A DNA stretch of 64,000 nucleotides, from positions 601,447 through 665,446 of the forward strand of contig VDCT01000282.1 of NCBI GenBank assembly GCA_009763385.1. The letters are read 5' to 3'. The position numbers and the translations under genes are program-made. A model generated the notes under the pieces. The model searched no databases, was not told the origin of the DNA, and worked only from the letters and a program-made list of their open reading frames with translations. Numbering within the stretch: position 1 is the stretch's first letter; every line of letters begins with the position of its first letter. Positions 1 through 11,432 of the stretch are shown in pieces. The stretch comes from Coix lacryma-jobi var. lacryma-jobi (taxonomy: Eukaryota > Streptophyta > Magnoliopsida > Poales > Poaceae).

Positions 1-807
1 ACCCCACGCTACGTCAGCCACGTATCCGCTTGATACGGACGACGTGGTTCAAAGGGATGGGGGTCAAACACCACTTGCCCACTCCCAACGGGACAGGACA
101 GGGGTCACCGAGCACTTTGCCAACCTGCCCCGCACTGCTCCCACGACCAAGGCTTTGGTAGCCCGCGGGCACCGAGACCAAACTCCCGAAATCATGGCAG
201 AAGGACCACGATATTGACTCGTCCTTAGTACCTGGCGAAGTCAAATACACAACTCATCAACAGCATTGTAGCCACGACCGGCACGTCGCCTACAGGGGTC
301 TATACAGGAAAGGACGTGTCGAAGACATGGCTGCAGTACACCAAAGGACGAACACCACTCCACCACGATGCAGCCATGCTGCCACAGAGAAAGTTGTGCA
401 GCCCATCTTCCCTCTTTGACTGAAGCAAATCACATGTGTAACACCACCTTGTAACCCTGCGCCCTCCTTGCGGCTATAAAAGGAGGAAGCCAGGGGCACA
501 TTCAAAAAAGAACGACAACAACACAAGATCGAGCAAGATCAACACACACACGCTTCACCAACCCTTGAGACTTGGGACCAGCTCCCTCTCTCGCCCGTTT
601 GCAAGCTCCCTCCACGGGCACTTCGGTGCAAGATAATACAAGACCTCTCCCCCTCATTGGACGTAGGGTGCTCCTTGCCTGAACCAGTATAACCCTTTGT
701 GTTCTTCTCGCGCCATCATCTAGAGCAGGAGCACGTAACCCCTCCTCTGATACAAATCTACTTGCCAGTCTAGGGACCCCCCCCCCCCCCGGTTCTGAAC
801 ACCGACA
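1..807 (+). repeat. 5' LTR, 3' portion
   Basis: Aligns by eye with 8194-9513 (minus the 8337-8862 insertion and duplication) and ends in ACACCGACA. About 886 bases of the LTR start lie upstream of the window, judged from the 3' copy that starts at 7308. A poly-C run at 779-790 is longer than in the other copy. Confidence 0.85.
475..482 (+). promoter_or_regulatory. LTR TATA box
   Basis: TATAAAAG within GGCTATAAAAGGAGG. The same motif is at the matching place in the other LTR (9193-9200), so it is the likely core promoter of this element. Confidence 0.6.
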
Positions 808-809
808 GT

Positions 810-827
810 TGGCGCGCCAGGTAGAGG
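810..827 (+). other. Primer-binding site of the LARD-like element
   Basis: TGGCGCGCCAGGTAGAGG begins two bases after the LTR terminus (CA at 806-807). Its position and TGG start fit a tRNA 3'-end complement; I did not identify the tRNA. Confidence 0.65.
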
Positions 828-1220
828 TCGCGTCAAGAGAGATCTCACCCTACGAATGGGGAGTCCGGGGTGCTCTGTGCTCCCCCGGAAAGCTTTGACC
901 CCAATGTGGTTCCTTCCCGACGGCAATCGCCGGGGAACCGGACCAGGAGCGTCGGGCATGCTCCTGACGCCAGTTCCGATTTCCCCTAAGTCCCGCAAAG
1001 GACTTGAAAAAACATGCATTAGCGAACATCTTCGTTTGTTGATGTCACGTCATAATCCCCCACCTCCTCTCAGTGCTAGTGGTGCCCTCTGTTCGCTGAT
1101 GTCACATCAGGGATGGAAGGGGGTCGACATCTAGGAGGCATGAAGGGGGATCACTAGGGAAGACTACCTCCATTACACTCACGGCTCACAGCCTCTGAGC
1201 CCACTAATCTCGTCGATGAC
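828..1220 (+). other. Element internal leader, no recognisable gene
   Basis: GC-rich sequence between the primer-binding site and the next inserted LTR. An open frame at 856-1134 (92 codons) has no family resemblance that I recognise and no support beyond being open. I see no other feature. Confidence 0.5.
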
Positions 1221-2745
1221 TGTTTACACCAGATTTTGGACTGGGAAGTTTGACATTTTATAAACATAAACGGCTGATTTATAAAGGAAAAGAATCGGCC
1301 TGGAAATATAAAAAGCTCGTATGAATCGAAGGTGACCCAAAAGCTTCATGCGGACCAGCACGACGGGCTTCGAAGACGTGTCGGACTCGACCAAGGAGTT
1401 CAGGTTCGGGTCGTCTTTTATTTTTCCTTTTTCGTAATCTACTCGTATTAGGGCAAGAGTCAACCGGGTTATAAATAGCTAAGAACCCGGATTTTGTAAG
1501 GAATCCAATCAATCAATCACAACCGGCCCTCGGCCAAAACCCTAGGAGTAGCAGTAACGTAGATCTCGGCGAGACCTTCAATCAAGCAGGGCTGCATCGG
1601 CATCGACCGACCTCCAGTTTGCTTGTAAGTTTCACCAATGGCTTGTGTCATCATGCAATAAGGCTGCATTGGCATCGACCAAGCTCTTGTTAAGCTATGA
1701 CATGGCTAGTTATCGGTCTAAGCTCATCTTTTGTAAGACTGTCTTGACTCTGATCAATCTCTTACTTTAGTCGATCTTGGCTAGTTATCAGCTCTATTAG
1801 TTTGGCAAGCTAATAGATTCATTAAGTTATCGATGTTGTTTTTATGTTTTGATTTGTTTATTTACGTTTTAAACAACATCTCACCCAATCAAGGTTGACA
1901 AAGTAGCCAACGCCTAAAGGATGCTTAGTATCGGCTGTTTTGAGGCTTACACGCTCATAACAGAGGAAATAGCTGATACAAGCCTCTCATTGGCTATTTT
2001 GCCAACCTTGGTTGTTACATGTTGTGCGTTCGAGATATTCGATAAAACCGTGATCTGATTTGAGAGCAGATAGATTTGATCTAGCATGTCTATTACGGCT
2101 GTATTTCCGAACCCCACTGATATAAATATATGATAGATTAAGTCTGTTTATCTTAGATCAAACCATGCTTTTATCGTGTAGATCTTGTTCGTGCCTCATG
2201 GACCCTGTATCGGCTGAAATAGCCGATCCAGTTATGCTTTCTTCATAATATGTTCTTTTAAGTGGTTTGGAATCAACGGATCTACTTCGTGCACGAGACG
2301 TGATCTAGCTTGACCATCATCAAGGCTGTATGGAGACACCCCACTGTTGGTGTTCAAGTTATTTTATCGATCTATTTGTTATTATGGCTGCATGGAGACA
2401 CCCCACTGTTAACGAATAGAACTGCTTGCGCATTTAGTCGATACGTTGGTTTTATGCCGCTTAAACGTACATATAGATTTTTTAATATCTTTTAAGCTTA
2501 TCGGTTGTCTGTTTGTTATAAGCATTTATCTCACATATGTCATAGCCGTTATGCTTCATATCTTTTTCGTCACTTTACATGCAATCTCATGGGAGTTGAC
2601 TTTGTAGTCAATATCCTAAAGACAAATGGCTATATTAGAGCCGCACAATTTGGAACTGTCTGGTACCAAACCGGCAGGTTCCACGATTTGATGATCTTTT
2701 TCTTCTCCTTGTCAATTACAGGTCAAATTGACTGGCACGCCCGAA
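1221..2745 (+). mobile_element. Inserted LTR (solo or truncated), TGTTTACACC family
   Basis: Begins TGTTTACACC and runs to CAATTACA at 2720. It is followed by GGTCAAATTGAC and then TGGCACGCCCG (2732-2742), a sequence that typically follows the 5' LTR of grass gypsy elements as a primer-binding site. A TATA-like TATAAATA is at 1470-1477. The body is AT-rich with repeated CATCGACC and GGAGACACCCCACTGTT motifs (about 2330 and 2390). No protein-coding remnant follows, so it is a truncated element or a solo LTR plus a few bases. I found no convincing target-site duplication. Confidence 0.55.
1470..1477 (+). promoter_or_regulatory. TATA box of the inserted LTR
   Basis: TATAAATA in a GGGTTATAAATAGCTAAG context, about 250 bp into the LTR, a usual place for the core promoter. 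Confidence 0.45.
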
Positions 2746-3206
2746 GTCGATTTCGCTGAGAATCGACACCACCGCTTGCTGAAGGTCCAGGAGGTCAGGA
2801 CTCGCTCCGTACCCCTCTGAGGACCGTACGCCCGAGTGTGTTGGCGCTTCCCGACTGAGATTTTGCGTCAACAACGACTTTGCTCACCGGAGAGGTCGTG
2901 TGGGTAAAAGATGATGTTGAGTGTAATGAAGGCAGTTGCCTTCCAAGGGGCCGTCGCCTTGGGCGGGAGAGGCTGTCAGGGGGAAACCATAAGAACCCTA
3001 ATGAAAAGCCTTGCCTGCCTTCGGGGGCCCACCAGGATGAGCCTCGAACTTGCCCTGACACAAGGATCACTCCTCTCTCCATCGCCGCATGTGACTAGGT
3101 GCCTTTGGTTCCCGTTTCTCGAGGCCGCAGCCCTTGTCGGGAGAGGCAGAATGGTGATGGAGGCAGGACGAGGCAAACCCTGTAGCTCCATCCCCCCCAC
3201 CGTTGT
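2746..3206. other. LARD-like element internal sequence, no gene seen
   Basis: GC-rich sequence resembling the rest of the host element. Open frames exist on both strands (for example 2911-3285 and 2976-3275) but overlap each other and match no family I know. Bases 3202-3206 (GTTGT) are the left target-site duplication of the next insertion. Confidence 0.5.
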
Positions 3207-3293
3207 TGAAAGGACCTTGATGTCGCCTAGGAGGCCTAGAGGGGGGGTGAATAGGCCTACAAAAATTAATCTCACAAATAATTAACTGTCAGA

Positions 3294-3620
3294 CCGGAGA
3301 ACTTTTGTGCTCGAACACAGAACCTCTCCGGTCTGTACCGAAAACTTTAAGCGTGTGTAAAACTGAGGTGAAAAATAGATCGACTAAATTTCCCAGATTC
3401 CTTGTGGTCGCAGCTTTTCTATTCACCAAGTCCCTGCAGGTAGATAGCAGTATACACCGAAGAACTTCTGTGCTCGAGCACAGAACCTCTCCGGTCTGTA
3501 CCGAAAACTTTTAAGCCTGTGTAAAACTGAGGTAAGAAACAGATCGACTAAAATTCCCAGCTTCCTTGTGGTCGCAGCTTTGTTGTTCACCAAGTCCCTG
3601 CAGCTAGATAGTAGTATACA
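3294..3620. repeat. Two-copy tandem duplication inside the solo LTR
   Basis: Bases 3294-3456 and 3457-3620 are adjacent copies of about 163 bp, each starting CCGRAGAACTT and ending AGTATACA, with scattered substitutions. Each begins with the 'GAACCTCTCCGGTCTG' motif that characterises this LTR. Confidence 0.85.
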
Positions 3621-4194
3621 AGTAGATTGGAGGGAAACAAGGTTTGCCAATTGAATGTAGAAGAGAGACAACAACAACAACAACACGATGGAGACAAGAG
3701 ATTTACTCCGAGGTTCAGCTTTGCCACCAAGGCTAGCTTACGTCCCCGTTGTTGAGGGAGCCACAAAGGCTTGCAGTCTCTTCCAACTCCGACCTCTTCT
3801 CAAGCAAATCACCAAGATTCAAGCTCGAGGATACCACTAAGCATCACAAAGGGCAATACAAACTTCCCGGTACTCAACCACAACCGATTGGGAGCTCCCG
3901 GGCAACCTCTAGCCGTCTAGGAGCCAATGCTCCAAGAGTAAGGAACACAAAGTGCAAGCTAGAAGGAGAACCAAGACTCTCAGCTGTAGGCTCTTGCTCA
4001 ATAGCTCTCTAATCCACTCCCTAATCCAATCTCTCACTTAGAAATCACCAAGAATGAAGTGGAGAGGTTGAATCGCCAACAATGGAGGAGAGAGTGTTTT
4101 CACGGGTTGGGGATGAGTCTGGATAAGGCAGGCAACCGTTGGGAGGAAGAGAGGATAGCATTAAATACCCCCTCACTGCCCAGCCAACGGTACA

Positions 4195-4322
4195 GAAGTT
4201 GCAGAACTTCTCTGCTCGAATAGAGAACTTCTGCGCTCGAACAGAGAACTTCAGCGCTCGAACACAGAGGTTCTCGAACACATAGATTCTGTGTTGAAAC
4301 ATAGAACCTCTGCGGTCTGGCC
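4195..4322. repeat. Short motif block (GAACTTCTGCGCTCGAACA type)
   Basis: Four to five imperfect copies of a roughly 22-bp unit built on GAACTTC and GCTCGAACA, ending in a CTCTGCGGTCTGG form. The same words occur at 3294-3345 and 3457-3510 in the same LTR. Sibling LTRs carry other motifs in their blocks. Confidence 0.7.
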
Positions 4323-5558
4323 AGAACAGATTTAATAGGTAATTTTGCTGGCTTTCTTTTGGGCTTTTGGGTTTATTTTTGATGTGGCATGAGAGCACAT
4401 GGTTCCCCAGCAGCCTGCAGTTTATGCCCCCCTTGATAGTACGGCATACCTATACTCGAATAAGAGAATATAAATAATTAACCACTTGAGTCTTCAATAT
4501 CTTCATATGCCATTTCTTCTCAAAGTCACTTCATAGGGGCTGCAACCAATTGTGGTTGTCTCATCTCTTTGAGCAAATATACTTTGAGCATGTGACTTGA
4601 ACCATTTCACCATATGTGAGTTCAACTTCATGGCTTCAAGTCACTTCTACTAATGATTTGATCCTCAACACAATATAACCCCTCATAGCTTGATTAGTAC
4701 CTCGACTCAATGCAAGTACTCTCTTCTTCACCCTAGCCATAGTACCTCGGTTTCCTTGACCTTCACCTTCGCTTAGTACCTCGAAGCCCTTTCCTTGCTA
4801 TCTTCACCTTATCAAGTCATACTCAAGTCACATCATATTAAGTATCCATTTGAAAAACCATTTCTTCAATGTTATGATCCTTGCTTGAATATCTTCTAAA
4901 TATGAATGTTGAGATCAATCAAGCTTCACATAGAGACATATATGAATCACCATCAATATGGTCAAGCCAATTCACGATTCCTTATGTCCTCCTCGTTTTG
5001 GCTTGACATTCTACCTTCACACTTCTAGCTTGATCAAGTGCAAAGTGTTTCTCCAAACATTTATCCGTACAAGCAAACTAAAATAGAGATGACATATATC
5101 CAATATGAGTTAAGTCCTTGTCATTTGATCTTTGCTTGGCATTTACTCACTTATGCATTCTTGATTCATTCTTCAACCTTGATCAAAGCTAGTTCACTAT
5201 CAACCTCTTCTTGTTCATGAAAAGCAACCCATTGTTGAGACCCTTCCAAAATCATAAATCCATGTCTCATTTGTCATTTGCCAAATATGCTTGCTTTCTC
5301 ATGATGCTATGATATCCCACAACATAGATGCCATATCATCAACTCTATTTGCATTGTTGTCTTTTGCTTGAACAAGATTGTTTCCATGATCTTCCAATGC
5401 AACAATACACAATTTTGGCCTTCATTTCAACATTATTTGGAATACCATCAAGTTTGCTTTTCTTGTTAAACCTCTGATACACTTAGCAAACTTGTTAGAC
5501 CTTTAGTTGAGTTGTCATTCAATTCACCAAAACCCACTAAGGGCTAGATGCACTTTCA

Positions 5559-7307
5559 GTTGTGCGTCAGAGGAAGTCATCCACGGCAACATCGGGTGCA
5601 TCCTCAGCACTCCTCGGGCGACGGCAGCCTACGGCAGTCCGACGCCACGTTGTTGGCAGAAAACGCCCGGGTGGCCACGACAAGGTGCTCGTTCACCACG
5701 CCATCAAGGGAATGGCGACGCGTACACCAGAGGTGGTGACGGGAGGAGAAGGAGTTGGGCTTGGAAATAAGGGCAGGGCATCAACCCCGATGACCTGCCC
5801 TCAAGTCCTAACCTTGAAGAATCGGGTCTCTCTTAGTTCCTTATCCTGACCCCTTTTTCCCCTTTAGTACTTGTTCGCGAAGAACAGTGTATTCCTTGTA
5901 ACCTAAAAGAGGCAATAAAACGAGCTCCCTTCTTTCCAAAAGAGGAGGAGCAAGTCCCGAGTACTTTCATCGTTCGCTGGTATTAACCAGCGTATACCCC
6001 AGAAGGGACAAAGTCAAACTCTCAAGCCTACGACAACGCCCAGGGGCTTCCCTCACCAACATTGAGGCGACTGATGCGAACCTGCTTCCGACAAAGAGGA
6101 TTGACGCCTCCTTCCACGACTAAGAAAGCTACATCTCTTTTTAACGAAAAACAAATGTTTTCCTCTTTAAAAAAACAAATATTTGCAAAAACAACAATAA
6201 ATCGTCTACATCCGTGTTCGGTTCGACCCAACAACGGAACTAGGGAGCGAGGGTCCCGGACTGTGCTCTTGGATAAAGCTAGCCGGCTCTCGGCCGCCTT
6301 TCGCCCCTGCGGCAAATGGCACCAGACCACTAGCGTGACCAAAACGCAGCCCACGACCCGAACGCCCTTGGCTCGTTTGAAGGGGGAAACGAAGGTGGAA
6401 CGCGTCTAAGGAAAACACACGCCTCCTACACTATAGCTCTCTTTCCCAAAAGCATGACAGGCCTTAGGGTGTGGTAGACCCCCAAAAGGTCGCGCCAAAT
6501 CAGGCAAAGCGAGGACCCGTCACCTGCGGAAGGCTACGGCCTCATTCACTGAATGCCCTGTGAGCATGCCATGACAAAGGGACAGGGACACAGCGTAGAG
6601 GAAAAAAGAAACTTTTCTGAAAGTATATAAAAGGGATGCAACTTTCTTCCCCAAAAGCAAATCCGAGATAATCTAATACAACCTTGCAATAAAATTTGTA
6701 GGTCAAGGTCCCGAGGAGGGACAGGACGGCATTCCAGGCATACCCCACGGGGGCACAATGTCTCTTGGAGAACGGCGTCAGCCGAAACATCGGTCGCAAC
6801 AACGCTCGGTGGATGATCCCACGATGGATCACCCACAGGGCTCCCGAGACAGAGAGGCGTTCGGTTGGCGCTCAAAGCCTGTGGCCGGACCTCGCCCACT
6901 TAGTCATGGCAGCCCGTGGCAGACCTCACGCCTAAAAAACCACCCCCCCCCCCCCCCTCAACTCGAGATGCTGGGCAGCGCTCCTCGAGGTTCCTTTGGA
7001 CACCTCCAGCCTACATGGCAGTAAAGGAACCCCCGACCGGGTTAACCAACAACGGAACAAGAGGAGCACCATCCGAACGATTAGCCATGGTAACAACCGA
7101 CCTGGTAGCTAAATATGGCCTTTGAGGAAATCATTCTCGCCACGAGATTACAGCCCTTGGAGGAGTACCTCACTCCCCCAAGGCCTCGGGGGCTACACCC
7201 AGCGGGTGCGCTCGCGTGCACCCACCGGAAGAAAATTTGAAAACCAAGACTTAGCCTCATTCGAACATTCGGAGGAGTGCCACCACTCCTCCAAAGGCTT
7301 GGGGTAC
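5559..7307. other. LARD-like element 3' internal region with polypurine tract
   Basis: About 1.75 kb of mixed GC content between the solo LTR and the element's 3' LTR. Several overlapping open frames on both strands (for example 6062-6409 plus, 6028-6354 minus) have no recognisable domain and I do not call them genes. The last bases, about 7290-7307 (AAGGCTTGGGGTAC before TGTCGGG), are the polypurine-tract region that primes plus-strand synthesis. Confidence 0.6.
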
Positions 7308-8336
7308 TGTCGGGTACCAAAATAAGGGGTACTCCAAAATGAATGAATCGAAGGATAACCCACCCTAAAGGGAGGAAATGTAAACCCATAAATGCTTCCT
7401 CGCTTAGCCATCCCTCGGCAGGCTGAGCGTTCCTTACCCTCGCCGAGGCTCTCGAGATAGGCCTCAGCCAGCAAACCGAACGTCCTGATCCGTCTGACCC
7501 CTTCCCTCAGAGGAAGAGGCTCCCTGCCTAGCCATCTCAGGTTGTACCCGTCCGAACCAAGGGCTGCATCCAATCTGAAGACAGGAATAGGACGTCAAGG
7601 GCGTCCGCGCACTCAAAGCTTGTTGTCTCTCTGACAGGTCAGGCACGCCAACACACGGGATGCGTAAACAAATGGCCAAGCATGGTACGACCCAAGAGGG
7701 CGGTTGCTTCCACGGCGCGCCTCGTTATCCGTGCCACTACAGGGTTAAGCGCTAGACCAGTCAACACGGAGCCCTCGCTCGGGGGGACTGAGAGGCTAAT
7801 GGTCGCACCCCGTCGATCGGTCATTCCAACGCCTGACAGTGTCGACTGTTGGCCGCTGCACCTCACTGGTTGCATGACACCTACGCCTCAATAAAGAGCT
7901 CGCCAGGAACCAGTCCTCGCGAACCTAATAAAGGCGATCACATGCGTGAATCCATTGTTACGCCTACTCTCTGGCGAACACAGAGTACGGCCCTTTTTCC
8001 ATCTCGTCCAAGGCTTGAAGCCTCTGACGAAACACAACGCCTCCAACTCGCCCGAGGCCCCAAGCTCAGGCCTCAGACGAAGGTCAGTTCTCCGCCTCGC
8101 CTGAGGCCTCAGCGCGAGGCCTTGGACGAGCAATAAATCTCTTATTCGCCTGAGGCCGGTTCGGGCGAATAAGAACGCACACCAGCTCCTCGTACCCCAC
8201 TCTACGTCAACCATGTATCCGCCTGATACGGACAACGTGATTCATAGGGATGGGGTCAAACACCACCTGCCCACTCCCGACGGGATAGGATGGGGGTCAC
8301 CGAGCACTATTGCAACCTGCTCCGCACTGCTCCCAC

Positions 8337-8854
8337 TAAGTCTGGACGAAAAACTCGAAACTCGCTAGCTCGCTCGACTCGCTCATTAATGGCTCGGCTC
8401 GAGCTCGACTCGTTTCATAATGAGCCAGCTTGTTTTATAACGAGCCAACTCGATTTATAATGAGTCAGCTCGAGCTGGCTCGCGAGCTGCTCGTTAGCTC
8501 GTACGAGCCAATTAATTCACAAGCCAACAAACTTAAATTAGCTATCGTAAAATATCCAGGCGTCCAACAATGTGGTAAAAATCATATTTATTTTAAGAAG
8601 ATATAATCATACAAGGAAAATATATTTTTATATATAGATATTATTCTTTGTTAAATTTATGTGTACTTTGAGAAATTGTGTTTTTATGATTTGGCTCACG
8701 AGCCAAACGAGCCAACTCGAGCTGTATAACGAGCCGAGCCGAGCTGCTCTTCTAGCTCGTTAGTATAACGAGCCGAGTCGAGCCAGCTTGCTAACGAGCC
8801 GAGCTATAACGAGCCGAGCTGTAACGAGCCGAGCTAGCTCGATATCCAGGCCTA
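8337..8854. mobile_element. hAT-type MITE (518 bp) with GCTCG palindromic content
   Basis: The sequence interrupts the LTR exactly. GCTCCCAC at 8329-8336 is repeated at 8855-8862, an 8-bp target duplication typical of hAT elements, and the other LTR has a single copy. The insert starts TAAGTCTGGA and ends TCCAGGCCTA, whose reverse complement TAGGCCTGGA matches at 8 of 10 bases. Both flanks are dense in GAGCC, GCTCG and AGCTCGAG words able to fold back, around an AT-rich core (about 8530-8690). There is no coding sequence. Confidence 0.88.
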
Positions 8855-9192
8855 GCTCCCACGACCAAGGCCTCGGTAGCCCACGGGCACCGAGACCAAA
8901 CTCCTGAAATCATGGCAGAAGGACCACGATACCGACTCATCCTCGGTACTTGGCGAAGTCAAATACACAACTCGTCAACAGCATTGTAGCCACGACCGAC
9001 ACGTCGCCTACAGGGGTCTATATAGGAAAGGACGTGTCGAAGACATGGTTGCGGTACACCAAAGGACGAACACCACTCCACCACGATACAGCCATGCTGC
9101 CACAGAGAAAGTTGTGCAGCCCATCTTCCCTCTTTGACTGAAGCAAGTCACATGTGTAACACCACCTTGTAACTCCGCGTTCTCCTTGTGGC

Positions 9193-9200
9193 TATAAAAG
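9193..9200 (+). promoter_or_regulatory. LTR TATA box (3' LTR copy)
   Basis: TATAAAAG in GGCTATAAAAGGAGG, equivalent to 475-482. In a 3' LTR it could drive read-through transcription into the flank. Confidence 0.5.
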
Positions 9201-9513
9201 GAGGAGCCAGGGACACCGTCAAAAAAGAACGACAACAACACAAGATCGAGCAAGATCAACACACACGCTTCACCAACCCTTGAGACTTGGGACTACCTCC
9301 CTCTCTCGCCCGTTTGTAAGCTCCCTCAACTAGCAATTTGGTGCAAGATAATACAAGACCTCTCTCCCTCACTGGACGTAGGGCGCTCTTTGCCTGAACC
9401 AGTATAACCCCTTTTGTTCTTCTTGCGCCACCATCCAGAGTAGGAGCATGTAACCCCTCCCCCGATACAAATCTACTTACCGGTCTAGGGACCCCAGGTT
9501 CTGAACACCAACA

Positions 9514-9830
9514 AGATGTATGGGAAAAATTGGTTGGATATTACGGTATTAATTTAGTCTATTAAAAACAGATTAATTATAAAACTAATTACACCATTGT
9601 ACAGTACTTAACGAGACAAAGATATTAAGCTTAATTAATCTGTCATTATTACATGTTTACTATAGCATTGTTAAATCATGGACTAATTAGGCTCAATAGA
9701 TTCGTCTCGCGAAGTAGATTCCGGCTGATAAATTAGTTTTATAATTAGTCTATATTTAATACTCTATGTATGTGTCCCAATATTCGATGTTCTAGGTGGA
9801 AAAAAAAATAGGATGCATCTAAACAGGGCC
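9514..9830. mobile_element. MITE-like fragment, truncated on the left
   Basis: Contains words typical of an abundant grass MITE: ACTAATTACACCATTGTACAG, ATCATGGACTAATTAGGC, AGATTCGTCTCGCGAA, AATTAGTCTATATTTAATAC, and an end at ATCTAAACAGGGCC (9830). The matching left terminus is absent and the LTR element abuts it at 9513/9514, so the LTR element probably inserted into this MITE. Confidence 0.5.
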
Positions 9831-9969
9831 ATGGTTTTGGAATTCTTCGAAAATTTCAAGTGGCAACAACAACCTGAATTGAGGCTTGATTTTTTTTTTG
9901 TGGCTTGATTTGTCTTGGGTTGTAGGATCAGCTTTATGCTGAACTTTTACCCCTCTTTCTTTTCGTTTA

Positions 9970-10303
9970 GGGCCCGTTTGGATCCCTTCATTTTGGTGGA
10001 ATTAGGAATTCACTCAATAAACTAGCCTATTTGCCTTAGGAATTTGACATTCTACCACTTTCCAAGGTTCACACATATGCCTACCTCAAATTCATAGGGT
10101 GGGAGAGAGAAATGGATTCCATACATCACCATAGTATATTTCTACTTTGCAACTTATAACATTCTCTTCAGCTCACTATCTTATGATAGAAATGCAATAC
10201 ATGAGTATCCCTCTCGTATAAGCAACAATAATATACAAATATAATCTATATATAAATTATGATTCTTAAAATGAATTCAATTCCTAAGCATCCAAACGGG
10301 CCC
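9970..10303. mobile_element. Tourist-like (PIF/Harbinger) MITE, TSD TTA
   Basis: Starts GGGCCCGTTTGGAT and ends ATCCAAACGGGCCC, a 14-bp perfect terminal inverted repeat. TTA stands at 9967-9969 and 10304-10306, the 3-bp duplication expected for PIF/Harbinger elements. It is 334 bp, AT-rich inside and non-coding. Confidence 0.88.
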
Positions 10304-10306
10304 TTA

Positions 10307-10790
10307 GTGGAATTTGTTCAAGTACATGTTTTATTCCTGAATCTAAAAAAACAAATGACTCAGCTCTTTGAGAATTTTCCATTGCCTGATTTATCTAAAA
10401 ATATTTTTTCCTCTGACAAACAAATGCTCCTAATATCAGGAAAGTTTTTCCACTTTCACTAGATTATGCAGAAAAGTTTAAATAAAAGTGTCCTTATAAT
10501 ATCTGTGAGATCAGATCAGTGCATCTTTAGTAGTACTATTATTTTGTGACAGAATGGAAAATTTTCTTGAGCAGAGCACAGTAACTTTTGCTTTGGACCG
10601 ATGGGGATGTGTTTGTTTCTCTGCCGGTTTTTGGGTTGCATGTTTATGCAGGCTGTAGGCCTAGCATACAGGAAGCCTTTCCAACGTTTTGAGAGCTATA
10701 CTCTACAATCCAACGCGGTTAGCCACTATCCAGAGAAAAAAAAAACTGAAAAACAATTGTTGTTTGGAATGGGCAATGCTACAGTTATTT
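10307..10790. other. Intergenic, nothing recognised
   Basis: AT-rich single-copy-looking sequence with short open frames only. I see no MITE termini, gene or RNA here. Confidence 0.5.
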
Positions 10791-11432
10791 AGGGTCTGTT
10801 TGGTACAGCTCACAATAACTTCATGAGCTGTTGTGAGTTGTTTTTTTTTTTGCCAAATACCTTCTTCCAAAATAGCTTCATTCATGAAGCTGTTTTATTC
10901 CCCCTCTCACAAACTCATAAGCTAAGATGAAGCTAAAAAAAATAGCTTTTCATAGCTTATACCCTTATTTCTCTCTCACAATCATGTATGAAGTTGGTGA
11001 AGCTGTTTTGTTAGACACTTTTTCTAAAACAGCTTAGCTTCATCTATGAAGTTGCTCATGAAGCTACTGGGCCTATTTGCTATAGCTCAAGTGAAGCTGT
11101 TTTTTTAGAAAATAGCTTCATGGACTACTTCTTAGATGAAGCTGAGCTATTTTAGAAAAGTGTTTGGCAAAATAGCTTCACCAACAACTTCATGTATGGT
11201 TGAGAGAGAGAAATGAGGGTGTAAGCTGTGAAAAGCTACTTTTTTCAGCTTCATCTTAGCTTATAGTTTTGTGAGAGGGGAAATAAAACAGCTTCATAAG
11301 TGAAGCTGTTATGGAAAAAGGTGTTTGGCAAAAGAAAAAACAGCTCATGAAGCTGTTGTGACCTATACCAAATAGACCCATTTTCTAAAACAAATAGCTT
11401 CACTAGTGAAATTGAATTATACCAAACAGAGG
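10791..11432. mobile_element. Two nested foldback MITEs of one family
   Basis: The outer ends AGGGTCTGTTTGGTACAGC (10791) and ATTATACCAAACAGAGG (to 11432) are inverted repeats of each other. An inner pair, GGGCCTATTTGCTATAG (from 11069) and CTATACCAAATAGACCC (to 11379), shows the same kind of terminus. The body alternates AGCTTCATGAAGCTGTTTT and its complement, so each unit is largely self-complementary. The simplest reading is one MITE inside another of the same family. I could not identify a clean target duplication for either. Confidence 0.6.

Larger units (their letters stand above)
3207..5558 (-). mobile_element. Solo LTR, GGTGAATAGGC family, TSD GTTGT
   Basis: Read on the plus strand it starts TGAAAGGACC and ends GCACTTTCA, giving the 6-bp inverted terminus TGAAAG/CTTTCA. 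GTTGT stands on both sides (3202-3206 and 5559-5563), a perfect 5-bp target-site duplication. No primer-binding site, polypurine tract or coding sequence is attached, so this is a solo LTR of about 2.35 kb. Minus orientation is inferred from a related LTR (18925-20195) whose polypurine tract shows its direction. The sequence near 3240 (AGGGGGGGTGAATAGGC) recurs in the other family members at 18950 and 36270. Confidence 0.85.
1..9513 (+). mobile_element. Non-autonomous LTR retrotransposon (LARD-like), 5' end outside window
   Basis: Bases 1-807 and 8194-9513 are two copies of the same LTR, sharing the TATA region, the GGTTCTGAACACC end and the CA terminus. A primer-binding-site-like stretch follows the first copy at 810-827, and a purine-rich tract precedes the second at 7290-7307. 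The internal region (808-7307) has no gag, protease, reverse transcriptase or integrase that I can recognise. After subtracting two inserted LTRs it is only about 2.6 kb, so the element was probably mobilised by another element's proteins. The LTR is about 1.68 kb without its MITE insertion. The TGTCGGGTACC start is common in grass gypsy-type LTRs; superfamily assignment is inference. Confidence 0.8.
7308..9513 (+). repeat. 3' LTR of the LARD-like element
   Basis: Starts TGTCGGGTACC directly after the purine-rich tract and ends AACACCAACA, the counterpart of base 807 in the other LTR. It is about 1.68 kb after removing the MITE and its duplicated target (8337-8862). The sequence after 9513 is unrelated to the internal region, so this is the true element end. 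Confidence 0.85.

Noticed and set aside
856..1134. 92-codon open frame after the primer-binding site of the first LTR element
   Set aside because: No recognisable gag feature and no continuation. It could be a vestige, but I cannot support a product.
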